The notes under the pieces were generated by a model that worked only from the letters and a program-made list of their open reading frames with translations, was not told the origin of the DNA and ran no database searches. A stretch of 64,000 nt of DNA from G963717155 sp963717155 (GTDB taxonomy: Bacteria; Actinomycetota; Thermoleophilia; Gaiellales; JALYLC01), in the NCBI GenBank assembly GCA_963717155.1, contig OY970326.1, positions 3,038,001 through 3,102,000 of the forward strand, given 5' to 3'. Position 1 is the stretch's first letter. Every line of letters begins with the position of its first letter. The position numbers and the translations under genes are program-made. Positions 51,268 to 60,283 of this stretch are shown one piece after another.

Positions 51268-53969
51268 AGCAGCCGGAGCGCGCGCCCCCGCAGCACTGCC
51301 TGACGGCGCCTCGTCACGCCGAGCTTGCGGTACACGCTCTTCGTGTGACTCTTGACGGTGTTGGCGGAGACGAACAGCTCTCGCGCGATCTCCTCGGTCG
51401 AGAGCATCGTCTCGAGATACGAGAGCAACGCCCGCTCCCGCGCGCTCAGCGGCTCCAGCAAGGGCTCGGCGGAGGCGCCCCCGGTGAGCTCGAGCTGTTC
51501 GAGGCGGACGATCAGGCTCTCGACGAGGCCCCGGTGCGCCGTGCCGTGCCGAAGCTGTCGCGCGAGCAGCTCCCGCATCGAGGCGCCGGCCTGCATGAAG
51601 ACCCACAACGACCTGTCGGCATCGGCGAGGGCGAGCGCACGCTCGAGCGAGTCAGCAGCCGCAGCGTTGTCGAGGCTGCGATGGTGGGCGACGGCCTCCA
51701 GCACGAGCGCCTCGGTGCGCGTCGTCGCATCGGCGTCGGCGCAGGTGCCGCCCAGCCATGGCTCGAGCAACCGCAGGGCGCTGCCCGGGTCGGCGTGCGA
51801 GAGCGCGTGCCTCGCTCGAAGGACGCCGGTCGTCGTCGAAGGCGGGAGCTTGGCGAGCGTGTCCAACGCCGCCTTCTCGTCACCGGTCGCGAGGAGCAGC
51901 CGTGCCTCGATGCCGCGGACGAGCCGATCGACGAGCGCGGGCATCGACGTCCCGGCGTTCTCGGCGCCGGCACCGGCGAGGATGTCGAGGCCCCGGCGGG
52001 CGCCCTCGCCTTCGAGCGCCGCGAGTGCCCGCAGCGCTGCTGTGGCCTGGCGCAGAGGCATGTCGCTCGACGAGCGCGCAGCCACGAGGGCATGCTCGAG
52101 CGTCCCGGCAGCGGCCGCGTCGCACATGTGCAGCTGCGCCCAGCCGAGTGCCATGAGCGCGCTCGCCGCCTGTGGCGCATCGAGCCAGTCGCGGCGCTCG
52201 GCGATCGCGAGGGCCTCTCGTGCAAGTGCGGCTCCCGGCTCGAGGCGACCCTCTGCGACCTCGACGATCGCGAGGTGCCCCAGGCCGCCGAGCACGAGGT
52301 ACTCCTGCTCGGCGAAGCGCGCCTGCGCGACGGCCGCCCGGAGGTTCCGTGCTGCCGAGCCGAGTCGATCGGTCCAGACCTCCGTGGCGCCGAGGAGGAG
52401 CAGCACGAGGGCAGGTTGCTGGCGGGCGCCGGGCTCCTCGGTTCCGTTCGCCGCGAGCACCTCGTCTGCAATGCGCACGGCTGCCTCGAGGTCCCCGTGG
52501 CAACGGGCCCGTAGGAGGGCGACGACTCCGAGCTGCTCGGATTTCCGCCCGTCGCGATCGGCGTCGGAGAGCGCTGCCCGACCGATCGCGAGGAAGCGGT
52601 CGGCTCGGACGATGTCGCCCGCGTCGAGGTGGATCCCGGCGAGCGCGACGGCGACGCCCGCCTCGCGCTCGACGAACTCGGCCGGCAGGCCCTCGAGCAA
52701 TGGCCGCAGCGACGCGGAACGGCCCGACAGGAACGCGTCCATCCAGTGCTCTGCGATGAGATCGGCCGCAAAGCGCCACTCCTCCGCGATGATCGCGTGC
52801 TCGATCGCCTCGACGCCGAGCCCGTTGTCGGCGAGCCAGGTGGCCGCGCGACGGTGGAGCTCGCGGCGCTCCGCATGCGTGAACGCCGAGAGGCGGCTCC
52901 GGAGAAGCTCGAGGAAGAGGCGGTGATAGCGGAACCAGTGCCGTCGCTCGTCCAGACCGACCACGAAGCAGTTGCGACGCTCGAGCTCCTCGAGCATCTC
53001 GGCTCCGCCGCGCGATCCCATCAGTGCGTCGGCAAGGGGGCCGCAGACACGGTCGAGGATCGCCGTGCGGACGAGAAACTCGCGGGTCCCAGTCGAGAGC
53101 TCGTCGAGGATCTCGGTTGCGAGGTAGTCGGCGACCGCTCGCTCGTCGCCCGCGATACGCGTGATCTGGCGGCCAGGGTCCTCAGAGCCGCGCAGGGACA
53201 TGGCGGTCAGCGCGAGCGCGGCGGCCCAGCCCTCGGTGCGCTGGACGAGCGTCTCGACGTCGCTCGCGGGGAGCGACAGACCATGGCCGATGATCAGCTC
53301 CCTGGCCTCATCGGAGGTGAACGCCAGGTCGGCGGCGCGGATCTCGGCAAGCTGACCCGCGACCCGCATGCGCGGCAGTGGCAAACGCGGGTCATGGCGG
53401 GTCGAGATCACCATCCTGAAGGAGGCCGGCGCGATGCGCAGGAGCTCCGCGATGCCGTCGAGGACGCGCGTGTTCCGGACCTCGTGAAGCTCGTCGAGCA
53501 CGAGGACTGTCGGCTCGTCGTCATCCGGGAGCGCGCCGGCGATCAGCATCGGGAGATCTCCGGTGACCACCGAGAACGGCGGCACCACGATCGGCTCGAG
53601 CCGTGCCGTCGGGCAGGCATCGCATGCCGCGAGCGAGGCCAGCACCGTGCGCCAGAAGTGCGTCGGAGCGTCGTCGTGAGCGTCGAGCGTGACCCACGCG
53701 AGACGGGTTGGCGCGTTGCCGCTCTTGATCCACGAGGAGAGCAGGGTGGTCTTGCCTGCACCCGGCGGTCCCGCGACGAGCGTCAGGCGGCAGCCCTGCA
53801 CGGCGGACCCGAGCCACTCGAGAAGCCGCTCCCGGCGAACCGTGCGATGCCGGAGCGCGGGCAGCCCGAGCTTCGCGCCCGGAACATCGAGCCGAGCACC
53901 TTGTACAGGAGTCGCGTGAGCCGCGACAAGGCGACCCGGGACGGGCGTGGACGAGACGCTTCCCGACAT
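51264..53969 (-). CDS. LuxR-family LAL (MalT-like) regulator
   Basis: 901 residues. An N-terminal STAND NTPase with Walker A LVAGPPGAGKTTLLSSWI (near residue 63) and Walker B PTVLVLDELHEV, a long array of TPR-like helices (residues about 400-800), and a C-terminal LuxR HTH (LSARERALLSYLETMLSTEE and VSANTVKSHTKSVYRKLGVT). Such proteins bind a ligand and ATP, assemble and activate transcription. Its stop overlaps the FGE start, so the regulator and the enzyme are co-translated. The inducing ligand is unknown; FGE co-expression suggests control of sulfatase maturation. Confidence 0.9.
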   Translation of the reverse strand: MSGSVSSTPVPGRLVAAHATPVQGARLDVPGAKLGLPALRHRTVRRERLLEWLGSAVQGCRLTLVAGPPGAGKTTLLSSWIKSGNAPTRLAWVTLDAHDDAPTHFWRTVLASLAACDACPTARLEPIVVPPFSVVTGDLPMLIAGALPDDDEPTVLVLDELHEVRNTRVLDGIAELLRIAPASFRMVISTRHDPRLPLPRMRVAGQLAEIRAADLAFTSDEARELIIGHGLSLPASDVETLVQRTEGWAAALALTAMSLRGSEDPGRQITRIAGDERAVADYLATEILDELSTGTREFLVRTAILDRVCGPLADALMGSRGGAEMLEELERRNCFVVGLDERRHWFRYHRLFLELLRSRLSAFTHAERRELHRRAATWLADNGLGVEAIEHAIIAEEWRFAADLIAEHWMDAFLSGRSASLRPLLEGLPAEFVEREAGVAVALAGIHLDAGDIVRADRFLAIGRAALSDADRDGRKSEQLGVVALLRARCHGDLEAAVRIADEVLAANGTEEPGARQQPALVLLLLGATEVWTDRLGSAARNLRAAVAQARFAEQEYLVLGGLGHLAIVEVAEGRLEPGAALAREALAIAERRDWLDAPQAASALMALGWAQLHMCDAAAAGTLEHALVAARSSSDMPLRQATAALRALAALEGEGARRGLDILAGAGAENAGTSMPALVDRLVRGIEARLLLATGDEKAALDTLAKLPPSTTTGVLRARHALSHADPGSALRLLEPWLGGTCADADATTRTEALVLEAVAHHRSLDNAAAADSLERALALADADRSLWVFMQAGASMRELLARQLRHGTAHRGLVESLIVRLEQLELTGGASAEPLLEPLSARERALLSYLETMLSTEEIARELFVSANTVKSHTKSVYRKLGVTRRRQAVLRGRALRLL

Positions 53970-54080
53970 GCGGGGGCAAGCGTCGCAAGCTCAGCCGCCC
54001 ATCTCAACGCGGACCACTGGCATGTTCCGGTACGTGCACACACCTACCCTGTGGGGGGCGCACACCACCGGCGCAGGCGC

Positions 54081-54290
54081 TCAGACCTCGGCAGGGATCT
54101 TTCGGACCTCGATCAGCTCGAGTCCGACCGACTCGATGCGGTCGAGCAGTCCATGCAGGGCCGCCTGGTCCTCGACCTTGCCACGCAGCACCGTACCGCC
54201 TGGCTGCACGTGCGCGCCAAGGTCCTCGAAGTGCTCGAGTAGGGCGCCCGTAATTCGGCCCTTGACCCGGATCTCGTAAAGTGCCCCCAC
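54081..54290 (-). CDS. 69-residue conserved protein divergent from an atypical response regulator
   Basis: Starts with GTG at 54290: MGALYEIRVKGRITGALLEH, then FEDLGAHVQPGGTVLRGKVE and DQAALHGLLDRIESVGLELI. A small family with exactly this layout (YEIRVKGRI...TVLRG...DQAALHGLLDRI) is common in Actinomycetota; the fold looks like a single alpha/beta sandwich. No function is known to me. It is divergent from the atypical regulator across about 110 bases, and I believe this neighbourhood recurs, but that needs a search. Confidence 0.7.
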   Translation of the reverse strand: MGALYEIRVKGRITGALLEHFEDLGAHVQPGGTVLRGKVEDQAALHGLLDRIESVGLELIEVRKIPAEV

Positions 54291-54401
54291 CGATGCCAGC
54301 CTGACGCCTCTCCGCGGACCGGACGTCACCCGGCCTGGGTGAGCCGACCGACGCGGAGGTGCCACAAGCTCTGCCACGTGGCAGAGCCGGGCGGCGTCAA
54401 C

Positions 54402-55073
54402 ATGCGTGTGCTGGTCGGAACCGGACGCTTCCTGCTGCGCGAGGCGCTGACACGGGTTCTGGACAGCCAGCCGGGGTTCGAGATGGTCGGGTGCGCGCCA
54501 ACCGAGCCTTCGGTGATCGACGCGATCAAACGGCAGCGCCCGCACGTGGTCGTCGTCGCCGCGGCGCTGGCTCCGGGGTACACCGACGAGGGCGTGCGCA
54601 TCGCGGTTCGAGCGCGACACGAGAGTCCGAGGATGGGGTTCGTCGTGCTCGGCGACGCTGTCAGGCCGGCGCATCTGCTGCAGCTCGTCGCGGACGGGGT
54701 CGCAGGTCGCGCATATCTCCTGACCGAGCGCATCGAACGTGGCGAGGAGATTCTCGACGCCATCCGCGCCGTCGCCTCCGGCGGCTCGGTCGTCGATCCG
54801 ATCGTCATGGAGCGGCTGGCAGCGGCCCCCGACGAGTCTGCGCTGCTGGCGCGCCTCACCGCACGCGAGCTCGATGTGCTGAGCCTGATGGCCGAGGGCG
54901 GATCGAACTCCGCGATCGCGACGCGGCTCGGCTTGACCAAACGCGGTGTCGAGAAGCACGTCGGCGAGATCTTCGCCCGGCTCGAGCTGGTCGACGGCGA
55001 GGACGTGAGCCGGCGGGTCGCCGCGGCACTCCTGTTCCTGCGCGCGACGGGTCGGCTCGCCCTTTCCGGGTGA
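54402..55073 (+). CDS. atypical NarL-type regulator lacking the phospho-acceptor
   Basis: 223 residues from the ATG at 54402 (a start at 54339 would add a Cys/His-rich leader of doubtful value). The receiver-like domain has lost the acidic pair (MRVLVGTGRFLLREA) and the phospho-Asp (HVVVVAAALAPGYTDEG), and the Lys site reads AYLLTERIERGEE. The C-terminal LuxR HTH is intact: LTARELDVLSLMAEGGSNSA and KRGVEKHVGEIFARLEL. It should therefore work without phosphorylation, probably through ligand or protein binding. Same C-terminal end pattern as the 47207 regulator (DVSRRVAAALLFL), showing common origin. Confidence 0.85.
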   Translation: MRVLVGTGRFLLREALTRVLDSQPGFEMVGCAPTEPSVIDAIKRQRPHVVVVAAALAPGYTDEGVRIAVRARHESPRMGFVVLGDAVRPAHLLQLVADGVAGRAYLLTERIERGEEILDAIRAVASGGSVVDPIVMERLAAAPDESALLARLTARELDVLSLMAEGGSNSAIATRLGLTKRGVEKHVGEIFARLELVDGEDVSRRVAAALLFLRATGRLALSG

Positions 55074-55107
55074 CGCCCGCGACTCGGAGGCTCAGCACAC
55101 TCAGCCT

Positions 55108-56445
55108 GTGGACACAGAAGCGACACCCGAGACTGCCGCCGCCGAGCCGGCGCCGGCGAAGCCCAGCCGCAAGCGGCTCTGGGGCATGCGCGGCCTGGTC
55201 GCGCTCGGCGCGATCCTCCTGACGGTCGGCGCGCTGGCGGTCTGGATCAACCGCGTCGTGCTCGACACGAATACGTGGACCGATACCAGCGGGAAAGTGC
55301 TCGCCGATCCAGTGGTCCAGCAGACGATCTCGACCTACCTGGTGAACCAGCTCTACAACAACGTCGACGTCGCCGCCGAGCTGCGTGACGCGCTTCCCCC
55401 GCGTGCGAAGCCCCTGGCGGCCCCGGCGGCGGCAGCGCTGCGCGACGTCTTCGCGCGAGGCGCCCAGCGCGTCCTCGCCTCCTCGCAGGCGCAGACCGCC
55501 TGGCGGGCCGCGAACCGCCGTGCGCAGAGTCAGCTCACCAAGCTGCTCGACGGCGGCGGCGGCGCTCTCACCACGACGAACGGGGCAGTCGTCCTGAACC
55601 TGCATCCGATCCTCGAGCGCGTCGCGGGGAGAGTCGGCGGTGGAGGTGCGCTACCGGCGGACGCAGGCACGATCGTGCTGCTGCGGTCGGATCAGCTCAA
55701 GCTCGCACAGGACGGCACGCATGCGTTGAAGACTGTCGCCATCATCCTCGTGCCGCTGGTCCTGTTGATCTTCGTCCTCGCGATCTGGGTCGCGCCCGAT
55801 CGACGGCGAGCGGTGCGCGACGTCGCAATCGCGATCCTCATCTCCGGGCTCGTCCTCATATTCGTTCGACGCGTCCTCGGGGATCAGCTGATCGACAGGC
55901 TCGTTTCGGACGTGACGATCCGCCCGGCCATACACCATGCATGGTGGATCTCCACGGAACAGCTACGGCTCGCGACCGTGTCGATCGTGTTCGTCGGCCT
56001 CGTCGGGCTGATCGGCGCGTGGTTCGCCGGCCCCGGTGCGCGCGCGACAGCGCTGCGAGGGTCGCTCGCCGGGTTCCTGCGAGACGACCGTTCGTGGATC
56101 GCGTTCGCGGCAGTCGTCCTCCTGCTGCTCGTCTGGGCGCCCACGCCGGCGGCTCGAAACTGGGTCACCGTGGTGTGCCTGACGCTGCTTGCGGTCGTCG
56201 GGTTCGAGGCGATCCGACGCCAGACCGCGCGGGAGTTCCCGGAGGCCGTGCACGGGAAGATCGCGCTGCCGAAGGGCCTTTCCCGGGATCGGGGCACAGC
56301 CGCAGCACCAGCGGCGCCCGAGGATGCCCGTCTCGAGCGGCTCGGACGGCTGGCCGAGCTCCACACGCAGGGCGTGCTGAGCGACGAGGAGTTCGGCCGC
56401 GAGAAGGCGCGGATCCTCGAGACCACCGGGGCCGCGGCCAGCTGA
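55108..56445 (+). CDS. multi-pass membrane protein with SHOCT tail
   Basis: 445 residues from a GTG. One membrane helix near residue 30 (GLVALGAILLTVGALAVWIN), an exported domain of about 160 residues (NTWTDTSGKVLADPVVQQTI), then four helices between residues 208 and 375, and a C-terminal SHOCT pair (LERLGRLAELHTQGVLSDEE). The exported part has Gly-rich loops and no recognised catalytic motif. Proteins of this layout are frequent in Actinomycetota and unassigned. Convergent with the flippase gene at 56448, only two bases apart. Confidence 0.8.
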   Translation: MDTEATPETAAAEPAPAKPSRKRLWGMRGLVALGAILLTVGALAVWINRVVLDTNTWTDTSGKVLADPVVQQTISTYLVNQLYNNVDVAAELRDALPPRAKPLAAPAAAALRDVFARGAQRVLASSQAQTAWRAANRRAQSQLTKLLDGGGGALTTTNGAVVLNLHPILERVAGRVGGGGALPADAGTIVLLRSDQLKLAQDGTHALKTVAIILVPLVLLIFVLAIWVAPDRRRAVRDVAIAILISGLVLIFVRRVLGDQLIDRLVSDVTIRPAIHHAWWISTEQLRLATVSIVFVGLVGLIGAWFAGPGARATALRGSLAGFLRDDRSWIAFAAVVLLLLVWAPTPAARNWVTVVCLTLLAVVGFEAIRRQTAREFPEAVHGKIALPKGLSRDRGTAAAPAAPEDARLERLGRLAELHTQGVLSDEEFGREKARILETTGAAAS

Positions 56446-56447
56446 GG

Positions 56448-57563
56448 CTACGAGACGCCCGCCGGTGGCACCGCCGGCGGGCTGATGCCCCGCCCGACGC
56501 GCCGCCAGATGAGCAGGCACACGGCGCCGCACCCGACCGGCGGGAGGAACGTCAGCACGCGGTAGAGCAGCACGGCGGCGACTGCCTCGACCTGACTCGC
56601 ACCAAATGACACGAGCGCGCCCGTGAGGCCGAGCTCGACGATGCCGAGCCCACCCGGCGTGATCGGGATCGTCGTGAGGATGCGGATCAGCGCCCACGAG
56701 GCGAACGCCTCGGTGAACGTGACCTCCGACGCGGGAATGCCGACCGCTCGGATCGAGACCGCGAGCACGAGGAACACCGTCAGATGCCCGGCCAGGGTCG
56801 CGAGCGTCAGCGGCAGCCAACGGCGCCGGATCAGCCCGATCGCCTCGTCCCGGAAGAGCGCGAGACGATCCGCCCAGCCCGACACCGGCGCACGTCGCAC
56901 CAGCTTGAGCAGACGGCTTGCCAGGCGCTCGGCCAGTGCGCCGACACGACGAGCGTTGCCCTCGTCGTGCAGTGCCAGGACGAACGCGGCGACTCCGACC
57001 ACGAGCGCGACGCCGCCGATCACGGCTGCGGTGCTGAGCAGCGGGTTCGACTGCCCGCCGATCGCGAGAATTCCCACCGCCACCACCGTGAAGAGCACGT
57101 TCGCGATGACGTTCCAGACCGCGGTCGCCCCGGTTGCGACCGCGACCTGCTCGACCCGGAAGCCCCATTTCCGGAGCATCGAGTACGACAGGGCCATTCC
57201 GATCGCATCGCCGCCGGGCATCACGCTCGACGCCGCAGCGGACGACTGCGACATCAGGAGCGCGTTGCGGAATGACAGGCCGGGAAGCGCCGCCATCCAG
57301 GGCGGAGCGAACGTCATGACGTTGAGAATCGCCGCGCCCACGAGCAGCGCGATGTCCTTCGTGGAGAGGCCCTTGATGACGTCCCAGACGGCCCCGTAGT
57401 CGGCAACGCGCGGGAGGACGAACACGAAGACGCCGACCACCAGCACCACAGCCACCAGCTGCGATGCGTTCTTGCGCAGCCGCGCAACGATGCGGTGGAG
57501 CATTCCGGGAGTATGCGCGGCCGGGTTCACACCCGACCCATCCGGGTCCCCTCCGCCGGCCAT
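56448..57563 (-). CDS. UPF0104/MprF-like flippase-type membrane protein (first of three)
   Basis: 371 residues with about eight membrane helices. LVAVVLVVGVFVFVLPRVAD at the start, SSVMPGGDAIGMALSYSMLR and the conserved TTIPITPGGLGIVELGLTGA block place it in the UPF0104 / lysylphosphatidylglycerol-synthase transmembrane family. Members flip modified lipids or lipid-linked sugars. No synthase domain is fused. It follows a small lipoprotein gene by four bases; the two probably work together in the envelope. Confidence 0.85.
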   Translation of the reverse strand: MAGGGDPDGSGVNPAAHTPGMLHRIVARLRKNASQLVAVVLVVGVFVFVLPRVADYGAVWDVIKGLSTKDIALLVGAAILNVMTFAPPWMAALPGLSFRNALLMSQSSAAASSVMPGGDAIGMALSYSMLRKWGFRVEQVAVATGATAVWNVIANVLFTVVAVGILAIGGQSNPLLSTAAVIGGVALVVGVAAFVLALHDEGNARRVGALAERLASRLLKLVRRAPVSGWADRLALFRDEAIGLIRRRWLPLTLATLAGHLTVFLVLAVSIRAVGIPASEVTFTEAFASWALIRILTTIPITPGGLGIVELGLTGALVSFGASQVEAVAAVLLYRVLTFLPPVGCGAVCLLIWRRVGRGISPPAVPPAGVS

Positions 57564-57567
57564 CGGA

Positions 57568-57993
57568 TCAGTCGCAGGCCGAGCCGATCGCGTCGTACAG
57601 CGCGGACGCGTCGCGCTGGACGTTCGAGACCGCTGTCGGGATCGCCGCCAGCGCGGAGACGCTCGGCGACGAGCCGAGGGTCTTCAGCTGCTTGGTCAAA
57701 CTCGTGATGCTCGTCTCGAGGGCCGAGACCTGTGGCTGGTACTGGTCCTTCGCGGCCTTGGCGAGATCGGTCGTCTGCTCCCGCACGTCGGCGAGGCGGG
57801 TACGCACCTCGCCGAGCCCGTCGCTCACCGGGTTCGTCTTGAGGAGGTTGTTCACGGACGTGCGGAGGTCGTCGCGCTTGCCGCAGACGGCGGGCTTGTC
57901 ATCGCCGCAGGCGGTGCTCGCCGCGGTCAGACAGACGATCGCGACGAGTGCCACGCCGAGGCGACACCACGACCGCGCCCTGACCCATCGCAT
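57568..57993 (-). CDS. small predicted lipoprotein with helical domain
   Basis: 141 residues from the ATG at 57993, chosen because it starts immediately before the signal (VRARSWCRLGVALVAIVCLT). A lipobox-like AASTACGDD ends the signal. The rest has repeated coiled-coil-like stretches (LADVREQTTDLAKAAKDQYQ and LETSITSLTKQLKTLG). I know no family. It is co-transcribed with the flippase at 56448 (gap of four bases). An envelope adaptor role is inferred. Confidence 0.7.
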   Translation of the reverse strand: MRWVRARSWCRLGVALVAIVCLTAASTACGDDKPAVCGKRDDLRTSVNNLLKTNPVSDGLGEVRTRLADVREQTTDLAKAAKDQYQPQVSALETSITSLTKQLKTLGSSPSVSALAAIPTAVSNVQRDASALYDAIGSACD

Positions 57994-58079
57994 GCACCGA
58001 AGCGTCGACCCGGGACCCCGGGTCCACCTCACCCCTCCCGGGTGGTTTGCGTGACGGGTCGCACTCGTAGCCTCGCCTC

Positions 58080-58835
58080 ATGCGCACGACTGCCCATCTC
58101 GGCTGGCTGGGCCATGGGAGCGTCCTGCTCGAGCTCGATGGCGTGCGGCTCCTCGCGGACCCGCTGCTTCGCCGCCGTGTTGCCCACCTGCGACGGGCCG
58201 TGCCGCTTCCATCCGCGCCGCTTCCCGAGATCGACGCCGTCCTCATCACGCATCAGCACCTCGACCACCTGGATCTGCCCTCGCTCGAGCTCATCGGACG
58301 CGAGCTTCCGCTCGTGGTGCCGCAGGTCGCCGGACCATTGCTCAGGCGGCGTCACTTCCACAACGTGACCGAGGTCGTCGAGGGTGACGTCATCACCTTC
58401 GGGGGCGTACGCATCATCGCCGTTCCCGCCCTGCACGACGGGCGGCGACTCCTGTTCGGCGAGAGCGCTGCGGCACTGGGCTACGTGATCGAGGGGTCTC
58501 GACGCGTCTACCTCGCCGGTGACACCGGTCTCTTCGCCGGGATGGCGGAGCTGCGCCCGCTCGACGCTGCAGCACTGCCCGTATGGGGCTGGGGCCCGAC
58601 GCTCGGGCCGGGCCACCTCAGCCCGGAGGAGGCCGCCGAGGCAGTCGTGCTGCTCGATCCTCGCCTCGCGGTTCCGATCCACTACGGCACGTACGGGCCG
58701 ATCGGCTCGGCGACGCCGTCGCGGGAGCCGGCGGTGACATTCGCCCGGTTGGTGGCCGAGGGCCCGACGCACTGCCAGGTCGCGATCCTCGCGGCCGGCG
58801 AAGGCATCGATCTCGACGTTGCCGCGGTCACCTGA
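58080..58835 (+). CDS. UlaG-like MBL-fold metallo-hydrolase
   Basis: 251 residues. GWLGHGSVLLELDGVRLLAD is the usual start of the UlaG/NAPE-PLD-like branch; the metal motif is LITHQHLDHLD (near residue 58), with VPALHDGRR, LAGDTGLF and VPIHYGTYGP further on. The family hydrolyses lactones or phosphodiester lipids. Its one-base overlap (TGATG) with a flippase gene hints at a lipid substrate, which is inference only. Confidence 0.85.
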   Translation: MRTTAHLGWLGHGSVLLELDGVRLLADPLLRRRVAHLRRAVPLPSAPLPEIDAVLITHQHLDHLDLPSLELIGRELPLVVPQVAGPLLRRRHFHNVTEVVEGDVITFGGVRIIAVPALHDGRRLLFGESAAALGYVIEGSRRVYLAGDTGLFAGMAELRPLDAAALPVWGWGPTLGPGHLSPEEAAEAVVLLDPRLAVPIHYGTYGPIGSATPSREPAVTFARLVAEGPTHCQVAILAAGEGIDLDVAAVT

Positions 58836-59794
58836 TGGCCGACTGGCTGAACAGCCTGTGGGACAACCTCACCGCCGTCTCGCTGCCCCTGCTCATTCTC
58901 GGACTCGCCTTCCAGACGGCGCAGACCTGCCTCGTCGGGCTGGCCTGGCGCAACATCCTGCGCGCCGCGTACCCCGACGGCGGAGTCAAGTACCGCCAGA
59001 TCCTGGCGTACTACGCCGGAGGGAACGGCCTGAACGCGATCCTGCCCGCCTCGGCGGGCACCGTCGCGATGCTCGGGTTCTTCCGCACCTCGATCGAGGG
59101 CTCGACCGTGAGCGGCCTGGTCGGCGCGACGGTCGTGCAGAACATCTTCTTCGCCGTGGTCGCCGTCCTGATCTACGGATTTCTCTTCCTCAGCGTGGCC
59201 GGATCCTTCGACGTCAAGCTCGGATGGTTCGCCGATCACTGGACGCTGACGTTGATCCTTGCAGTCGTGGCGATCGCGCTCGTGGTCATCACCGTGCGCA
59301 TTCTCTGGAAGCGGCTCCGCAGGACGTGGGAACAGGCCAAGGAGGGAGGAGCCGTCCTGGGGAGACCACGCGTGTTCCTCGTCCAGGTGGTCGGCGTGGA
59401 GGCGCTGTCGTACATCGCGCGGATGGGCGTGAACGCCACGTTCATGAAGGCATTCCACATTCCGGTGTCGCTCACGAACGTGTTCCTGATCGTCGCGGCG
59501 AGCTCGATCTCGTCGACCGTCGCGATCGCACCGGGCGCCGTCGGCGCGCAGACGGCACTCGCCTCGGTCGTCCTGCGGGACGTGGCTTCGCCGAGCGCGA
59601 TCAGCGCGTACGCGATCGGCCAGCAGGTCATCACGACCGCCTGGAACGTCCTGTTCGGATTCACGCTGCTCGCACACGAGATCGGCTGGAAGCAGACGCG
59701 CGGGCTCGTCCACTTCCGGAAGAAGAAGACAACCGATGAGGGGGAGCCGGCCGACCCGGCCGAGCCCGTCAGCGCCGTTCCGCCGGACCCCTAG
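58835..59794 (+). CDS. UPF0104/MprF-like flippase-type membrane protein (second of three)
   Basis: 319 residues with about eight membrane helices. TCLVGLAWRNILRAAYPDGG, YYAGGNGLNAILPASAGTVA and VAIAPGAVGAQTALASVVL are UPF0104-type blocks. The hydrophilic tail (HFRKKKTTDEGEPADPAEP) is cytoplasmic. It is co-translated with the MBL-fold hydrolase. Differs clearly from the first copy, so the two are old paralogues, not a recent duplication. Confidence 0.83.
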   Translation: MADWLNSLWDNLTAVSLPLLILGLAFQTAQTCLVGLAWRNILRAAYPDGGVKYRQILAYYAGGNGLNAILPASAGTVAMLGFFRTSIEGSTVSGLVGATVVQNIFFAVVAVLIYGFLFLSVAGSFDVKLGWFADHWTLTLILAVVAIALVVITVRILWKRLRRTWEQAKEGGAVLGRPRVFLVQVVGVEALSYIARMGVNATFMKAFHIPVSLTNVFLIVAASSISSTVAIAPGAVGAQTALASVVLRDVASPSAISAYAIGQQVITTAWNVLFGFTLLAHEIGWKQTRGLVHFRKKKTTDEGEPADPAEPVSAVPPDP

Positions 59795-59799
59795 ATCCA

Positions 59800-60259
59800 C
59801 TAGATGGAGAACCCGCTGATCGCGTCGCCGACGAGCTTGGCGCCGATCACGAGGCACAGAACCGCCATCACGACGCTGCTGTTGCGGATCATCCATGCCT
59901 TCAGTCGATCGAGCACGGCGGCGGCCCGTGCCCCCATCGCGGTTGCCGACGCTGAGCGCCTACACCCGCGCCCAGCGCCTTCGCCGGGGTGAACGCGTCG
60001 ACCGCCCCCATCCACTTCGGCGTCGGCAGCCAGTCCACCCAGGCAGCCGGCTGGCCGCTGTCAGTCGCATCCAGTGGCCCGGAGAGGGCGAGGATGATCC
60101 CGCCGACGACGCCGACGCCGAGGAGCCATCCGAGAACGAACGCGGGCCCGTTCTGCGGGCTCGAACGCTCACGAGCATCACCACGACCGCGACGATCGGC
60201 ATAGGGCTGAACGCAACGACGATCGCCAGGGGCAGAACCTGCCCGATCGCCTCGCCCAC
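59800..60259 (-). pseudogene. GAP-family (LysE-like) membrane protein, decayed
   Basis: The start (MGEAIGQVLPLAIVVAFSPM) and the end (VLDRLKAWMIRNSSVVMAVL...GAKLVGDAISGF) are both those of GAP/LysE-like proteins, but they lie in different frames. A frame change occurs near 60155 (between VRAR and NGPAFVLGWLLGVG), and most of the middle, including the NPKN-type segment, is missing after ALGAGV near 59970. The original would have been about 220 residues. Unlike the upstream broken genes this one lacks a substantial internal part, so it is a genuine relic. Confidence 0.75.
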
Positions 60260-60283
60260 GCCCTCGCTCCAGAGCCTGGGCTG

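Noticed and set aside
50338..51606. Longer FGE protein starting inside the regulator gene
   Set aside because: The extra N-terminus is Arg/Ala-rich shadow translation of the LAL regulator; the GTGA overlap at 51267 is the natural start.
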